From Spirochaeta sp. (GTDB lineage Bacteria; Spirochaetota; Spirochaetia; DSM-27196; SLAA01), in contig JAIVHN010000041.1 in NCBI GenBank assembly GCA_020201015.1, positions 1-27,423 of the forward strand: a DNA stretch of 27,423 nt, written 5' to 3'. The first letter of the stretch is position 1. Every line of letters begins with the position of its first letter. The position numbers were made by a program, and so were the translations under genes. Positions 6,820 to 14,155 of the stretch are shown piece by piece. A model generated the notes under the pieces. That model ran no database searches. It was given only the letters and a program-made list of their open reading frames with translations, and was not told the origin of the DNA.

Positions 6820-8319
6820 ATGGTTGAGTTGTTCGCGCAGGTCATGCATCCGAGTATCTTGTTCCCTTGGTTCATGGCAATGCTTTTTGGAATATTTGCT
6901 GGCGCAACGCCCGGACTAACGGCAACCATGGCGACCGCCCTCATTGTACCAATCAGCTACTACATGCCACCGCTTGCCGGATTGGCAATGATCATTGGGG
7001 CAACCTTCACCGCCATCTTTGCCGGTGATATTCCCGCAACCTTCCTCCGCATTCCCGGGACGCCAGCATCAAGCGCCGCAACCTTAGACGGCTACCAACT
7101 CACCCTTCAAGGTAAAGGTGGCTACGCGCTTACGCTTGACCTAATTTGCTCCGCCCTTGGCGGTCTCATGGGCGTTGGGATCCTCATTTTTGTGGCACCT
7201 CCTCTGGCCCAACTTGCGCTACGGTTCAGCAGCGCAGAGTATTTTTGGCTTGGCCTATTCGGGCTCAGCATGAGCGCGGTGGTGAGTAAAGGGAACACCT
7301 TTCGAGGAATTATTGCGGCCTGTGTTGGGCTGCTTGTGTCAACGGTAGGCATGGATGTCACGACCGGGCATCCTCGATTCACCTTTGGCCAGATTGATCT
7401 CCTCAGTGGTATCGGCTTCATTCCAGCAATGATTGGTCTTTTCGGCCTCTCCGAGGTGCTCAAGTTAGTCTCCAACCGCGACGCTCTGAGTCAGCCTTCC
7501 ATAGCATCGGCAGTGAAGATTTCGTTACGGAGCGCCTTCCCGGTCGTGTGGCGCAATAAGCTGACGGTACTGCGATCAGGCAGTATCGGCACCGTCATTG
7601 GGGCTCTCCCCGGCGCCGGGGCGGACATTGCCGCCTGGGTGTCGTACGGCATAGCCAAGAAGCTCTCTCGCGACCCGGAGAAGTTTGGAACCGGCTCGGA
7701 CGAGGGGGTCATAGCCCCAACAAGCGCCAACAACGCCGGTTTAGCCGGCGCCTGGATACCGGCGCTGGTATTTGGTGTTCCGGGTGACTCAATCACCGCG
7801 ATCGTGGTGGGTGCCATGCTGATGTATGGTTTGCGACCCGGCCCACTCATATTTGAACAGAGCAGGGAGCTGGTAAACGGAATATTTCTTATTGCCGTAC
7901 TCACGCAGTTCATGCTCATTGGTGTAGGGTTGTTGGGAATTAAGGCCTTTGGTCGAATTCTGCAGCTGCCGCGCAACGCCGTTATTGTTATTGTGTTGAT
8001 GTTCTCGGTTGTGGGTTCTTTCGCGCTGCAGAACAACATCTTTGACATTTATATCATGATTGCATTTGGAATAGTCGGATTCTACCTCGAGAAGAACGAT
8101 GTCCCCCTTCCCCCACTTATACTCGGTCTTATTCTTGGGCCTATGGTTGAGCGTAACTTGCGTGTCGGCTTAGTACGCACTCAGGGAGACTTCCTCCCCT
8201 TTCTTACGCGGCCGGTGAGTTCGGTCCTGGCGATTGCGCTCTTCATTACGCTGTTTGGAGGGCCAATTCTTAGCCTGATTCGCCGCTTACTCAAAAAATA
8301 CGCCGTTCATAAGAAGTAG
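6820..8319 (+). CDS. tctA: Tripartite tricarboxylate transporter large permease subunit (TctA family)
   Basis: A 499-residue polytopic inner-membrane protein, standard length for TctA, which forms the translocation channel. The two family signature regions are present: F-A-G-A-T-P-G-L-T-A-T near residues 25-35 with G-D-I-P-A-T-F-L-R-I-P-G-T-P soon after, and the inverted repeat version I-G-A-L-P-G-A-G-A-D-I-A-A-W near 260-274 with V-F-G-V-P-G-D-S further on. GAGGAG precedes the start at normal spacing. It is the last gene of tctCBA; no clear terminator is seen after it. Given the regulator and the KDG enzymes next door, import of a sugar acid is the best inference; the sequence alone does not name the substrate. 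Confidence 0.92.
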   Translation: MVELFAQVMHPSILFPWFMAMLFGIFAGATPGLTATMATALIVPISYYMPPLAGLAMIIGATFTAIFAGDIPATFLRIPGTPASSAATLDGYQLTLQGKGGYALTLDLICSALGGLMGVGILIFVAPPLAQLALRFSSAEYFWLGLFGLSMSAVVSKGNTFRGIIAACVGLLVSTVGMDVTTGHPRFTFGQIDLLSGIGFIPAMIGLFGLSEVLKLVSNRDALSQPSIASAVKISLRSAFPVVWRNKLTVLRSGSIGTVIGALPGAGADIAAWVSYGIAKKLSRDPEKFGTGSDEGVIAPTSANNAGLAGAWIPALVFGVPGDSITAIVVGAMLMYGLRPGPLIFEQSRELVNGIFLIAVLTQFMLIGVGLLGIKAFGRILQLPRNAVIVIVLMFSVVGSFALQNNIFDIYIMIAFGIVGFYLEKNDVPLPPLILGLILGPMVERNLRVGLVRTQGDFLPFLTRPVSSVLAIALFITLFGGPILSLIRRLLKKYAVHKK

Positions 8320-8363
8320 CCTCGGGAAGAGTTCTTTCGGTACCAACTCCAGGTAAATTCTTG

Positions 8364-8392
8364 TTGACAGCGAATCGATAACGGAATACTGT
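8364..8392 (+). promoter_or_regulatory. Promoter of feoABC
   Basis: TTGACA (8364-8369), a 17-base spacer and TACTGT (8387-8392) form a strong sigma-70-type promoter. Transcription should start near 8399, inside the candidate metal-regulator box, leaving a leader of about 48 bases before feoA. Confidence 0.6.
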
Positions 8393-8410
8393 TAGGCCAG
8401 ACTAATTATA
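8392..8410 (+). promoter_or_regulatory. Candidate DtxR/TroR-type metal-regulator box
   Basis: TTAGGCCAGACTAATTATA agrees with the DtxR/IdeR consensus TTAGGTTAGGCTAACCTAA at 12 of 19 positions, including TTAGG, AG and CTAA. It begins on the last base of the -10 hexamer, where iron- or manganese-bound repressors of this family usually act. No Fur-type GATAAT repeat is seen. Confidence 0.4.
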
Positions 8411-8446
8411 TTGTATTGTAGTAACTCGCAAAGAGGAGCAGAATAT

Positions 8447-8740
8447 ATGCCACAAAACCCTGTACCGCTTAGCACGCTTAAACAAGGTGACCGAGCAACT
8501 ATTACTGATTTAACAAACCAGTCACGTCGATATCGGGCCAAGCTGCTTTCCATGGGTATGACCCCGGGGACAATGCTACGAATAGTCCGGCTTGCTCCAA
8601 TGGGAGATCCAATTGAGCTTGATGTTCGAGGCTATCGGCTCTCGCTGCGACGTCAGGAGTGCAGCGCGGTTATGGTGCAGCCTGCTCCGGCTGAGAAAGC
8701 TATGGCCACTACCAAGTCAAGTTCGGAGACGTCTTCATGA
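8447..8740 (+). CDS. feoA: FeoA, ferrous iron transport accessory protein
   Basis: A 97-residue cytoplasmic protein with an SH3-like FeoA domain across residues 5-80: P-L-S-T-L-K-Q-G-D, L-L-S-M-G-M-T-P-G-T, and G-D-P-I-E-L-D-V-R-G-Y-R-L-S-L-R. The ATG at 8447 follows GAGGAG at good spacing, so I prefer it over an upstream in-frame start at 8411. The last 20 residues (A-P-A-E-K-A, then Ser/Thr-rich) are a flexible tail. It is thought to bind FeoB and aid Fe(II) uptake. The stop overlaps the feoB start (ATGA), so the two are translationally coupled. Confidence 0.93.
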   Translation: MPQNPVPLSTLKQGDRATITDLTNQSRRYRAKLLSMGMTPGTMLRIVRLAPMGDPIELDVRGYRLSLRRQECSAVMVQPAPAEKAMATTKSSSETSS

Positions 8741-10701
8741 ACAAGGGACTGAAATCAAAGACGGCTGCGCCGAAAGGAAGCGCCGAATCCACTTCCCCCA
8801 ACCACGGTGAGAAGACCGGACAATCCGGGGCTTCGGAACTACGACGGGTTGCGGTGGTCGGTAACCCTAATTCGGGTAAAACTACCCTTTTCAATGGGCT
8901 AACTGGAAGTCGGCAACGAGTCGGGAACTGGCCTGGGGTTACGGTTGAGAAAAAAGAAGGCACCATTATGGTGGAGGCGCCGTCTCTTTCCATGGTCAGC
9001 GGAAAGGCAGTGCAGGAGCTTGAAGCCTCACCTCATCCGGTTCATGGTCTCATCTCCGGCCGCATCGACATGGTGGACCTTCCAGGCATCTACTCCTTGA
9101 CCGCATCCAGCGAAGACGAAATAGTTGCGCGCAATTTTCTATTTGAAGGCGAGTACGATCTTGTTGTGAACATTATTGACGCAGCAAATCTTGAGCGAAA
9201 TTTATATCTCACGCTCCAGCTGCTTGAGATGCGTGTCCCGGTTCTGGTGGTTCTTAACATGAGCGACCTTGCTGAGAGCCGCGGAATGAGTATTGACTCC
9301 GAGCACCTGGCCTATCATCTTGGCTGCGCCGTTGTAAAGGTGAACTCAACCACTAAGCAGGGCATATCCGATGCGCGAGCCGCTATTACTTCGGCTCTGC
9401 AGCAGTCAAAAGTTTCGGAGGCTCGCGTCCGCTATCCTGAACCTCTTGCCGACGAGCTCAACCGCTTGGAAGAGCTATTTACCGGCTACACCCTCTCTCC
9501 GGCGCTTAATCCCCACCATGCCGCGCTCAGGATTATTGAGGGCGACTCGTACGTACAGAAAGTTGCTCGTAACGCGGTTGCCTTAACCGATGAAGAAGCT
9601 GATTCAATTCGGCAGACCCTGGAAAAGGAACTACATGAGGATCTGGACATTGTGGTTGCCGACGCCCGCTACGGGTTTATTCATGGCGTTACTAGAGATG
9701 TGGTTACTCGTCGGGCTACCAAAGAGTCGGTGACCGAGCAAATTGACCGTGTAGTCATGAACCGAATACTTGGTCTGCCAATATTTCTTTTGGCGATGTA
9801 CCTTGTGTTCTGGTTTACCGTTGGAGTAGGTGGCGCCTTTATCGACTTTTTTGATATCGCCTTTGGTACCATTTTTGTCGACGGCTTTGGTACGCTCCTG
9901 GAAACACTTGGTTCTCCCGCTTGGGGTGTGACTATTCTTGCCGACGGTCTTGGTGCCGGTATTCAAACAGTGGCGACCTTTATTCCTATTATTTTTGTGT
10001 TGTTTCTTATGCTCAGTCTCCTTGAGGACTCCGGCTACATGGCGCGTGCCGCTTTTGTTATGGACAGGCTCATGCGCTGGATCGGGCTTCCCGGTCGTTC
10101 CTTTGTCCCTTTACTTGTGGGCTTTGGCTGCACCGTACCGGCGATTACCGCAACCCGTACGCTGGATAGTAAGAAAGACCGATATATGACTAACTTCATG
10201 TCGCCGTTCATGAGTTGTGGGGCCCGCCTGCCGGTGTACGCATTGTTTGCTGCCGCGTTGTTTCCCAGGCAAGCTGGCGTCGTGGTTTTCTCGCTCTATC
10301 TTGTTGGGTTGGTACTGGCAATTCTCACCGGCGTGCTCCTTAAGCGTACCATGTTCCACGGTGAGCACTCGCACTTTGTTATGGAGTTACCTCCCTACCA
10401 TGTGCCGCGTCCGTGGGCAGTGCTTGGAGTAGCCACCCGTCGCTTGCGGGTGTTTATTGTACGTGCCGGTATCACTATTGTCGTGGTAGTATCAATTCTC
10501 TCGGTGCTCAACTCGCTTGGTACCGATGGCAGTTTCGGCAATGAGGATGGGTCGGCTTCCGTACTGGCCGGAATTGGGAGGTCAATCACACCAATCTTTG
10601 CCCCTATGGGAATTGAACAGGATAACTGGCCTGCTACCGTCGGCATCTTTACCGGAATCTTTGCTAAGGAAGCAATTGTCGGTACCTTGAGTTCACTCTA
10701 G
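8737..10701 (+). pseudogene. feoB: FeoB ferrous iron transporter, 5' part of a frame-disrupted gene
   Basis: Residues 1-654 of FeoB. The N-terminal GTPase has G1 G-N-P-N-S-G-K-T, G3 D-L-P-G-I-Y-S, and G4 N-M-S-D; an extra stretch of about 25 residues lies between the N-W-P-G-V-T-V-E switch and G3. The membrane part follows, with two conserved regions: G-F-G-C-T-V-P-A (metal-path cysteine) and N-W-P-A-T-V-G...A-K-E-A-I-V-G-T-L-S-S-L. Reading then hits TAG at 10699, where the family has Tyr. The rest continues in the -1 frame to 11033 with good similarity. If no base is missing in reality, the product lacks its last helices and is probably inactive. A sequencing error is a serious alternative, because the whole feo operon is otherwise intact. 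Confidence 0.88.
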
Positions 10702-11033
10702 CAGCTGATATTGAGGTAGAGACCGGCCTTTTCGTGAGCATGCGAAGTCACTTTAACGCTGCCTCGGGCTATGCCTACCTGCTGTTTGTGTTGATCTACT
10801 TCCCCTGCGTAGCCGCGCTTGGTGCGGCGATACAGGAAATGGGCCGTGGATACGGCTGGCTGTTGGCCGGGTACCTTACTGTGCTTGCATGGGCGGTCGC
10901 GGTGCTGTTTTACCAGTTTGCCTCTGGGCCAAGTCTCCCGGCCGTGAGTGCTGCGGTGGCCATTTTGGTGGGTATTTACCTGAGCTTCCTTGCCTTGGCG
11001 CGCTTCCGTCCACTTGGAGAGGCAACGGAATGA
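10701..11033 (+). pseudogene. feoB: FeoB C-terminal part, in the -1 frame
   Basis: Continuation of FeoB. Read in this frame, the sequence goes A-A-D-I-E-V-E-T-G and then F-N-A-A-S-G-Y-A-Y-L-L-F-V-L-I-Y-F-P-C-V-A-A-L-G-A, the conserved final core with its Pro-Cys pair. Two more helices end in L-F-Y-Q-F-A and a short tail. The only in-frame start codon before this core is GTG at 10734 and has no ribosome site, so separate translation is unlikely. Fewer than 20 residues separate the two conserved blocks, while family members usually have several tens, so a deletion may accompany the frame change. The stop overlaps the next start (ATGA). Confidence 0.8.
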
Positions 11034-11350
11034 TCTCGGAGGTACGCGGTGTTATTCGCCGTCTTGGTGTGGCTGGCGAAAGCGCTATCCGCGCCGAAAC
11101 CGGCCTCCCGGCCTCGCAAATCAATGAGGCTCTGGAGTTTCTCCTCTCACACGGATACGTGCGCGAAACGCAGAGTGCGGTCGATCCAGCCGGATGTAGC
11201 ATAAGGACTGCCAGCGACCAAGCCGAAACCAAGCTGCCAGCTTCCAGTGCGGTGCACTGTGCCAGCTGTCCCATGGCGGCTGGCTGTGCGCCTGGTCTAT
11301 CCGGGGTCGGCACGGCTCCGACCTACATCCGTGTCTTTCAGTTAACCTAG
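11030..11350 (+). CDS. feoC: FeoC-like winged-helix protein with cysteine cluster
   Basis: A 106-residue protein starting inside the feoB stop (ATGA). Residues 1-50 form a winged helix typical of FeoC (I-R-A-E-T-G-L-P-A-S-Q-I-N-E-A-L-E). A cysteine-containing wing follows: C56, C77, C80 and C86 (C-x2-C-x5-C after a distant first Cys), which could hold an iron-sulfur cluster. FeoC proteins are thought to protect FeoB from proteolysis or sense redox/iron status rather than act as classical repressors. The last residues form a strand (T-Y-I-R-V-F-Q-L). The position at the end of feoAB supports the assignment. Confidence 0.75.
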   Translation: MISEVRGVIRRLGVAGESAIRAETGLPASQINEALEFLLSHGYVRETQSAVDPAGCSIRTASDQAETKLPASSAVHCASCPMAAGCAPGLSGVGTAPTYIRVFQLT

Positions 11351-11396
11351 CGCTTTTCTTTCTGCTGGGCATAGTTCCGGCATCTCAGTCTTCTAC

Positions 11397-12182
11397 TCAG
11401 TATTCTACCGAGACGAGTGTCAAACCACACGCGGGTGCCGGTGCTGGCGCCTGAGCTCGGAGGCGCGAGGCCAGGATGTGCCGGATATCTGCGGTCGACA
11501 GCTCATGGGTACCTGCTGCAACAATAGCGCCAACCATAATGCGTACCTGTCTCCACAGGAAACCATCCCCCCGAACCAGAATCTCAACGGGACTAACAAC
11601 TGCCGCCCGAGCGCGCACAACCTCAATAGCGTATATCGTGCGCTCTTTGTTCGGCTTAGGCTTGTCCGAGGTAAAGGCCGAAAAGTCGTGCCGCCCAATG
11701 AAGATCTCGGCGGCTGCCTGCATGTGGTCAATGTCTAGCTCATTGAAAATCCGCCAGGAGCGGCCGTGCAGAAACGGGCTTCCTATAGGCCCGTCTACCA
11801 CGGTGTAGCGGTAGGTTTTTGCCACTGCCCGATAGCGCGCATGAAAGCGCTCCTCTGCCGGTTCCAGAGACACAAGCGCAAGGTCTGCGGGCAGGTGGCG
11901 GTTGACGGTCTCGAAAAGTCGCGCCAGATCCACCGATGCTGGCACAACCGCGCTTGCCACCTGAGCTTCGGCGTGTACTCCGGCATCGGTTCTGCCAGCA
12001 CCGTCCAAGCGTAGCTCGAAGCTGGCCGGGGCTTCAGCCTGCGAGGCTTCCGGCAGCGCCTTGCCAATTATTTCTATCAAGGTCGACTGAACGGTCCGGC
12101 CGTTACCTTTCTGCCAACCCTTGAACCGCGCACCGTTGTAGGCAACGGTAAGCTTCAGCGTCTGCATATCTGGAGTACTCAT
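11397..12182 (-). CDS. truA: tRNA pseudouridine(38-40) synthase TruA
   Basis: Makes pseudouridine at positions 38-40 of the tRNA anticodon arm in the cytoplasm. The catalytic motif G-A-G-R-T-D-A-G-V-H-A holds the essential Asp. Other family marks are L-T-V-A-Y-N-G-A-R-F-K-G-W-Q near the start, F-H-A-R-Y-R-A-V-A-K-T-Y-R-Y, and F-L-W-R-Q-V-R-I-M-V-G near the end. Length is 261 residues, as usual. Three ATGs are possible (12194, 12182, 12167) and none has a ribosome site. I chose 12182 because a -10-like TATGAT lies seven bases upstream, consistent with a leaderless message. The gene is convergent with the feo operon and divergent from the exported protein at 12284. Confidence 0.93.
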   Translation of the reverse strand: MSTPDMQTLKLTVAYNGARFKGWQKGNGRTVQSTLIEIIGKALPEASQAEAPASFELRLDGAGRTDAGVHAEAQVASAVVPASVDLARLFETVNRHLPADLALVSLEPAEERFHARYRAVAKTYRYTVVDGPIGSPFLHGRSWRIFNELDIDHMQAAAEIFIGRHDFSAFTSDKPKPNKERTIYAIEVVRARAAVVSPVEILVRGDGFLWRQVRIMVGAIVAAGTHELSTADIRHILASRLRAQAPAPAPACGLTLVSVEY

Positions 12183-12189
12183 TACTATG

Positions 12190-12219
12190 ATCATAGCCGC
12201 GTGCCGCTGCAGTGGTAAA
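12190..12219 (-). promoter_or_regulatory. Candidate truA promoter giving a leaderless message
   Basis: Minus strand TTTACC (12219-12214), an 18-base spacer and TATGAT (12195-12190). The -10 ends seven bases before the ATG at 12182, so transcription would begin at or next to that codon. Confidence 0.35.
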
Positions 12220-12271
12220 GGTGAGCATGATTTTTGTGGAGGTAAATTCGCAAACAGCTAAAAATCCATGA

Positions 12272-12277
12272 TACTAT
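12272..12277 (+). promoter_or_regulatory. Candidate -10 element directly before the start at 12284
   Basis: TACTAT lies six bases before the ATG at 12284; no clear -35 hexamer and no ribosome site are seen. An in-frame stop at 12269 limits the start to this ATG, so a leaderless message is plausible. Confidence 0.3.
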
Positions 12278-12283
12278 AGCAGC

Positions 12284-12928
12284 ATGCCAAGTCACCAACG
12301 CAGATATGCAAACTTGGTTAGAATTCTCCTTGTTGTTACGGCTGCTGGTGGGCTGTTCAGTCTTGCTCTGCCAGCGCATGCTCGTGGTACCACGGTGAAC
12401 TATCGTCGAACTCACTCCTACGGTTTTCATGACGAACAGACCAACATGTACTACTTCATTGTTGAGTATCGTGTTTCCAAACCGCGGCGGCCGATCTGGT
12501 TCATTATGCCTATTGAACGACCGTCACATGTGTATTTTCATAAAATATTTCTCTACACCTACGACGCAACTCACGGACGGCTGCAGCAGCGGGCGGTGCT
12601 GCGCGACGATGTTGGATACGGTACCAACATCAAGTCAAGCCGCTTTGTCCGCAGAGATGCAGGCATCGTGTTCTCGTACAGCAGAGGATATATTATTGAT
12701 AAAGGATTCCTGCACGATGTCTTTGTTGTTGACCCGTGCAGCGTAGAGGTGAGGCCTGCCGGTTCCGAGAGGGCTGTGCTTGATACATCGCCCCTGTTTC
12801 AACAGAATTTTGGAGATTATCAAAGTCCCTTTACGGCAAACCCAGGGATTGTAGGCATTACCGAGTTGAGAACCACTGTGCTCGCCAAGGTGAGCGAGGA
12901 AGATTGGGGGCTGCCACGCGAGTGGTAA
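12284..12928 (+). CDS. Exported protein of unknown function
   Basis: I do not recognise a family. The 214-residue product has a basic N-terminus, a hydrophobic segment (about residues 10-30) and a signal-peptidase site after A-H-A near 33, so it is probably periplasmic. The mature part is rich in aromatic and basic residues, looks beta-strand rich (Y-Y-F-I-V-E-Y-R-V, P-I-W-F-I-M-P) and has one cysteine. No ribosome site precedes the ATG; a -10-like TACTAT lies six bases upstream. The gene begins a run of three closely spaced genes (gaps of 29 and 10 bases) and is divergent from truA. Confidence 0.75.
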   Translation: MPSHQRRYANLVRILLVVTAAGGLFSLALPAHARGTTVNYRRTHSYGFHDEQTNMYYFIVEYRVSKPRRPIWFIMPIERPSHVYFHKIFLYTYDATHGRLQQRAVLRDDVGYGTNIKSSRFVRRDAGIVFSYSRGYIIDKGFLHDVFVVDPCSVEVRPAGSERAVLDTSPLFQQNFGDYQSPFTANPGIVGITELRTTVLAKVSEEDWGLPREW

Positions 12929-12957
12929 GCCGTGTAGTAACCGAGAGGAGGCTGGAA

Positions 12958-13371
12958 ATGAAAACCCTTGCGTACGTTAGTTGTGTCTGTTTGTGTCTTG
13001 TTGCGTTTATGAGTTGTGGAGCCGATGCACCGCCCGATGATGCAGCAGCAGCGCCCACCGTACCTGAGTCGGTAGATATTAACGAGATGTTTGGTACGAG
13101 TCTGGCCAATGCCGCGTCGGACGGAGATTTTGAGATGGTGCGGGATATGGTCGAAGCCGGAGCAGATATCAACAAGAAGACTATGTACAGTGAAACCGCG
13201 CTCATGCGGGCAGCCGAGAGCGGCCACGCCGATATCGTGGAATATCTCATCTCGCAGGGAGCCGATCTCTACGTAGAGAATATCTACGGTTTTAATGTAA
13301 AAGTGCTGGCAGGAAGCTACCCGGAGATTCTTGAGATGGTTAATGCGGCTATGGAAGCTAATCCGCAGTAG
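12958..13371 (+). CDS. Ankyrin-repeat lipoprotein
   Basis: A 137-residue protein with a lipoprotein signal: hydrophobic core to residue about 18, then F-M-S-C with the lipidated cysteine near 20. A short Ala/Pro/Asp-rich linker follows. Residues about 45-115 hold two to three ankyrin-like units: L-A-N-A-A-S-D-G-D-F-E-M-V-R, V-E-A-G-A-D-I-N, T-A-L-M-R-A-A-E-S-G-H-A-D-I-V-E-Y-L-I-S-Q-G-A-D-L. It is probably membrane-anchored and binds a protein partner; the partner is unknown. The ATG at 12958 has a strong GAGGAGG site seven bases ahead, preferred over an in-frame start at 12904 that would destroy the signal. Confidence 0.88.
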   Translation: MKTLAYVSCVCLCLVAFMSCGADAPPDDAAAAPTVPESVDINEMFGTSLANAASDGDFEMVRDMVEAGADINKKTMYSETALMRAAESGHADIVEYLISQGADLYVENIYGFNVKVLAGSYPEILEMVNAAMEANPQ

Positions 13372-13381
13372 GCTACACAAT

Positions 13382-14038
13382 ATGAGCGACATCATTCAGC
13401 AAACTGCCGACTACGTTAGGTCACAGTGTGAGCATGACCCCTCGGGCCACGACTGGTGGCATATCTACCGGGTCTGGAAAAATGCGCGCGCGATTTGTGA
13501 ACGTGAGCAGGCCGATCTTTTTATCGTAGAGCTTGCCGCCTTGCTCCACGATCTTGATGACTGGAAACTCCATGCGCAGGGTGATGGAGAGCAAGGTGAT
13601 GGAGAACCGCTTCGCGCGCGGGCCTGGCTGGAGAGCTGCGAACTGGACTGTGTAGATCAGGTGTGTGAGATTATCTCTCATGTCTCGTACAAGGGCGCAG
13701 GCGTAGCTAATACGATGGAGTCACGTGAGGGTCTCATTGTGCAGGATGCTGACCGGCTTGACGCCATTGGCGCTGTAGGAATAGGGCGCGCCTTTGCGTA
13801 CGGCGGCCACAAGAGTCGACAGATGCACAACCCGGATATCGAGTCCACTACCCACAACAGCTTTGACGAGTACAAGAACAGCAACAGTACCACGGTGAAC
13901 CATTTCTACGAAAAGCTGCTCTTGCTCAAGGACCGAATGAACACCCCAACCGCGCGCCGCATTGCCGAGGGTCGGCACGTTGCTATGGTACAGTTTCTTG
14001 AGCGATTTTTGAGAGAATGGGACGGTGGAGATGTTTAA
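13382..14038 (+). CDS. HD-domain phosphohydrolase, YedJ-like
   Basis: A 218-residue cytoplasmic protein of the HD superfamily. Metal-binding residues are visible: H in G-H-D-W-W-H-I-Y-R-V-W near residues 22-32, the H-D pair in A-L-L-H-D-L-D-D (about 54-61), and D in Q-D-A-D-R-L-D-A-I-G (about 120-129). This order matches the YedJ group, whose substrate is not firmly known (nucleotide or phosphate ester hydrolysis is expected). Between them is an acidic direct repeat, G-D-G-E-Q-G-D-G-E, from a duplicated 15-bp DNA stretch. The start at 13382 lies 10 bases after the ankyrin gene; its ribosome site is weak, suggesting coupling. An in-frame start at 13331 would overlap the upstream gene. Confidence 0.87.
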   Translation: MSDIIQQTADYVRSQCEHDPSGHDWWHIYRVWKNARAICEREQADLFIVELAALLHDLDDWKLHAQGDGEQGDGEPLRARAWLESCELDCVDQVCEIISHVSYKGAGVANTMESREGLIVQDADRLDAIGAVGIGRAFAYGGHKSRQMHNPDIESTTHNSFDEYKNSNSTTVNHFYEKLLLLKDRMNTPTARRIAEGRHVAMVQFLERFLREWDGGDV

Positions 14039-14059
14039 ACGTTGCATAACATGACATAT

Positions 14060-14088
14060 TTGTAGCTTAAGTATAAATATCCTACATA
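14060..14088 (+). promoter_or_regulatory. Candidate promoter of the ATP-grasp/alpha-E operon
   Basis: TTGTAG (14060-14065), a 17-base spacer and TACATA (14083-14088) in an AT-rich stretch that contrasts with the surroundings. Transcription would start near 14095 and give a leader of about 60 bases. Confidence 0.4.
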
Positions 14089-14090
14089 AA

Positions 14091-14110
14091 AGCCCTTGTC
14101 GTCCAGGGCT
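14091..14110 (+). promoter_or_regulatory. Inverted repeat at the transcription start of the ATP-grasp operon
   Basis: AGCCCT and AGGGCT form a perfect 6-bp stem with an 8-base loop. No T-run follows, so it is not a standard terminator; it could be an operator or a 5' stabilising hairpin. Confidence 0.3.
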
Positions 14111-14155
14111 GAAATGCGTAGTCTTTGCCCAGCTTGAACACGAGGTGTAATTGCT

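Noticed and set aside
8380..8440. Fur box upstream of feoA
   Set aside because: The AT-rich stretch lacks repeated GATAAT units; the DtxR-like alignment is better.
10690..10740. Programmed -1 ribosomal frameshift in feoB (and in the three other split genes)
   Set aside because: No slippery heptamer or following pseudoknot is apparent at the junctions, and conserved protein blocks appear missing, which slippage cannot explain.
12904..12957. Longer start for the ankyrin lipoprotein
   Set aside because: It would place charged residues before the signal peptide; ATG at 12958 has a strong ribosome site.
13331..13381. Longer start for the HD-domain protein
   Set aside because: It would overlap the ankyrin gene by 41 bases and adds residues not typical of the YedJ group.
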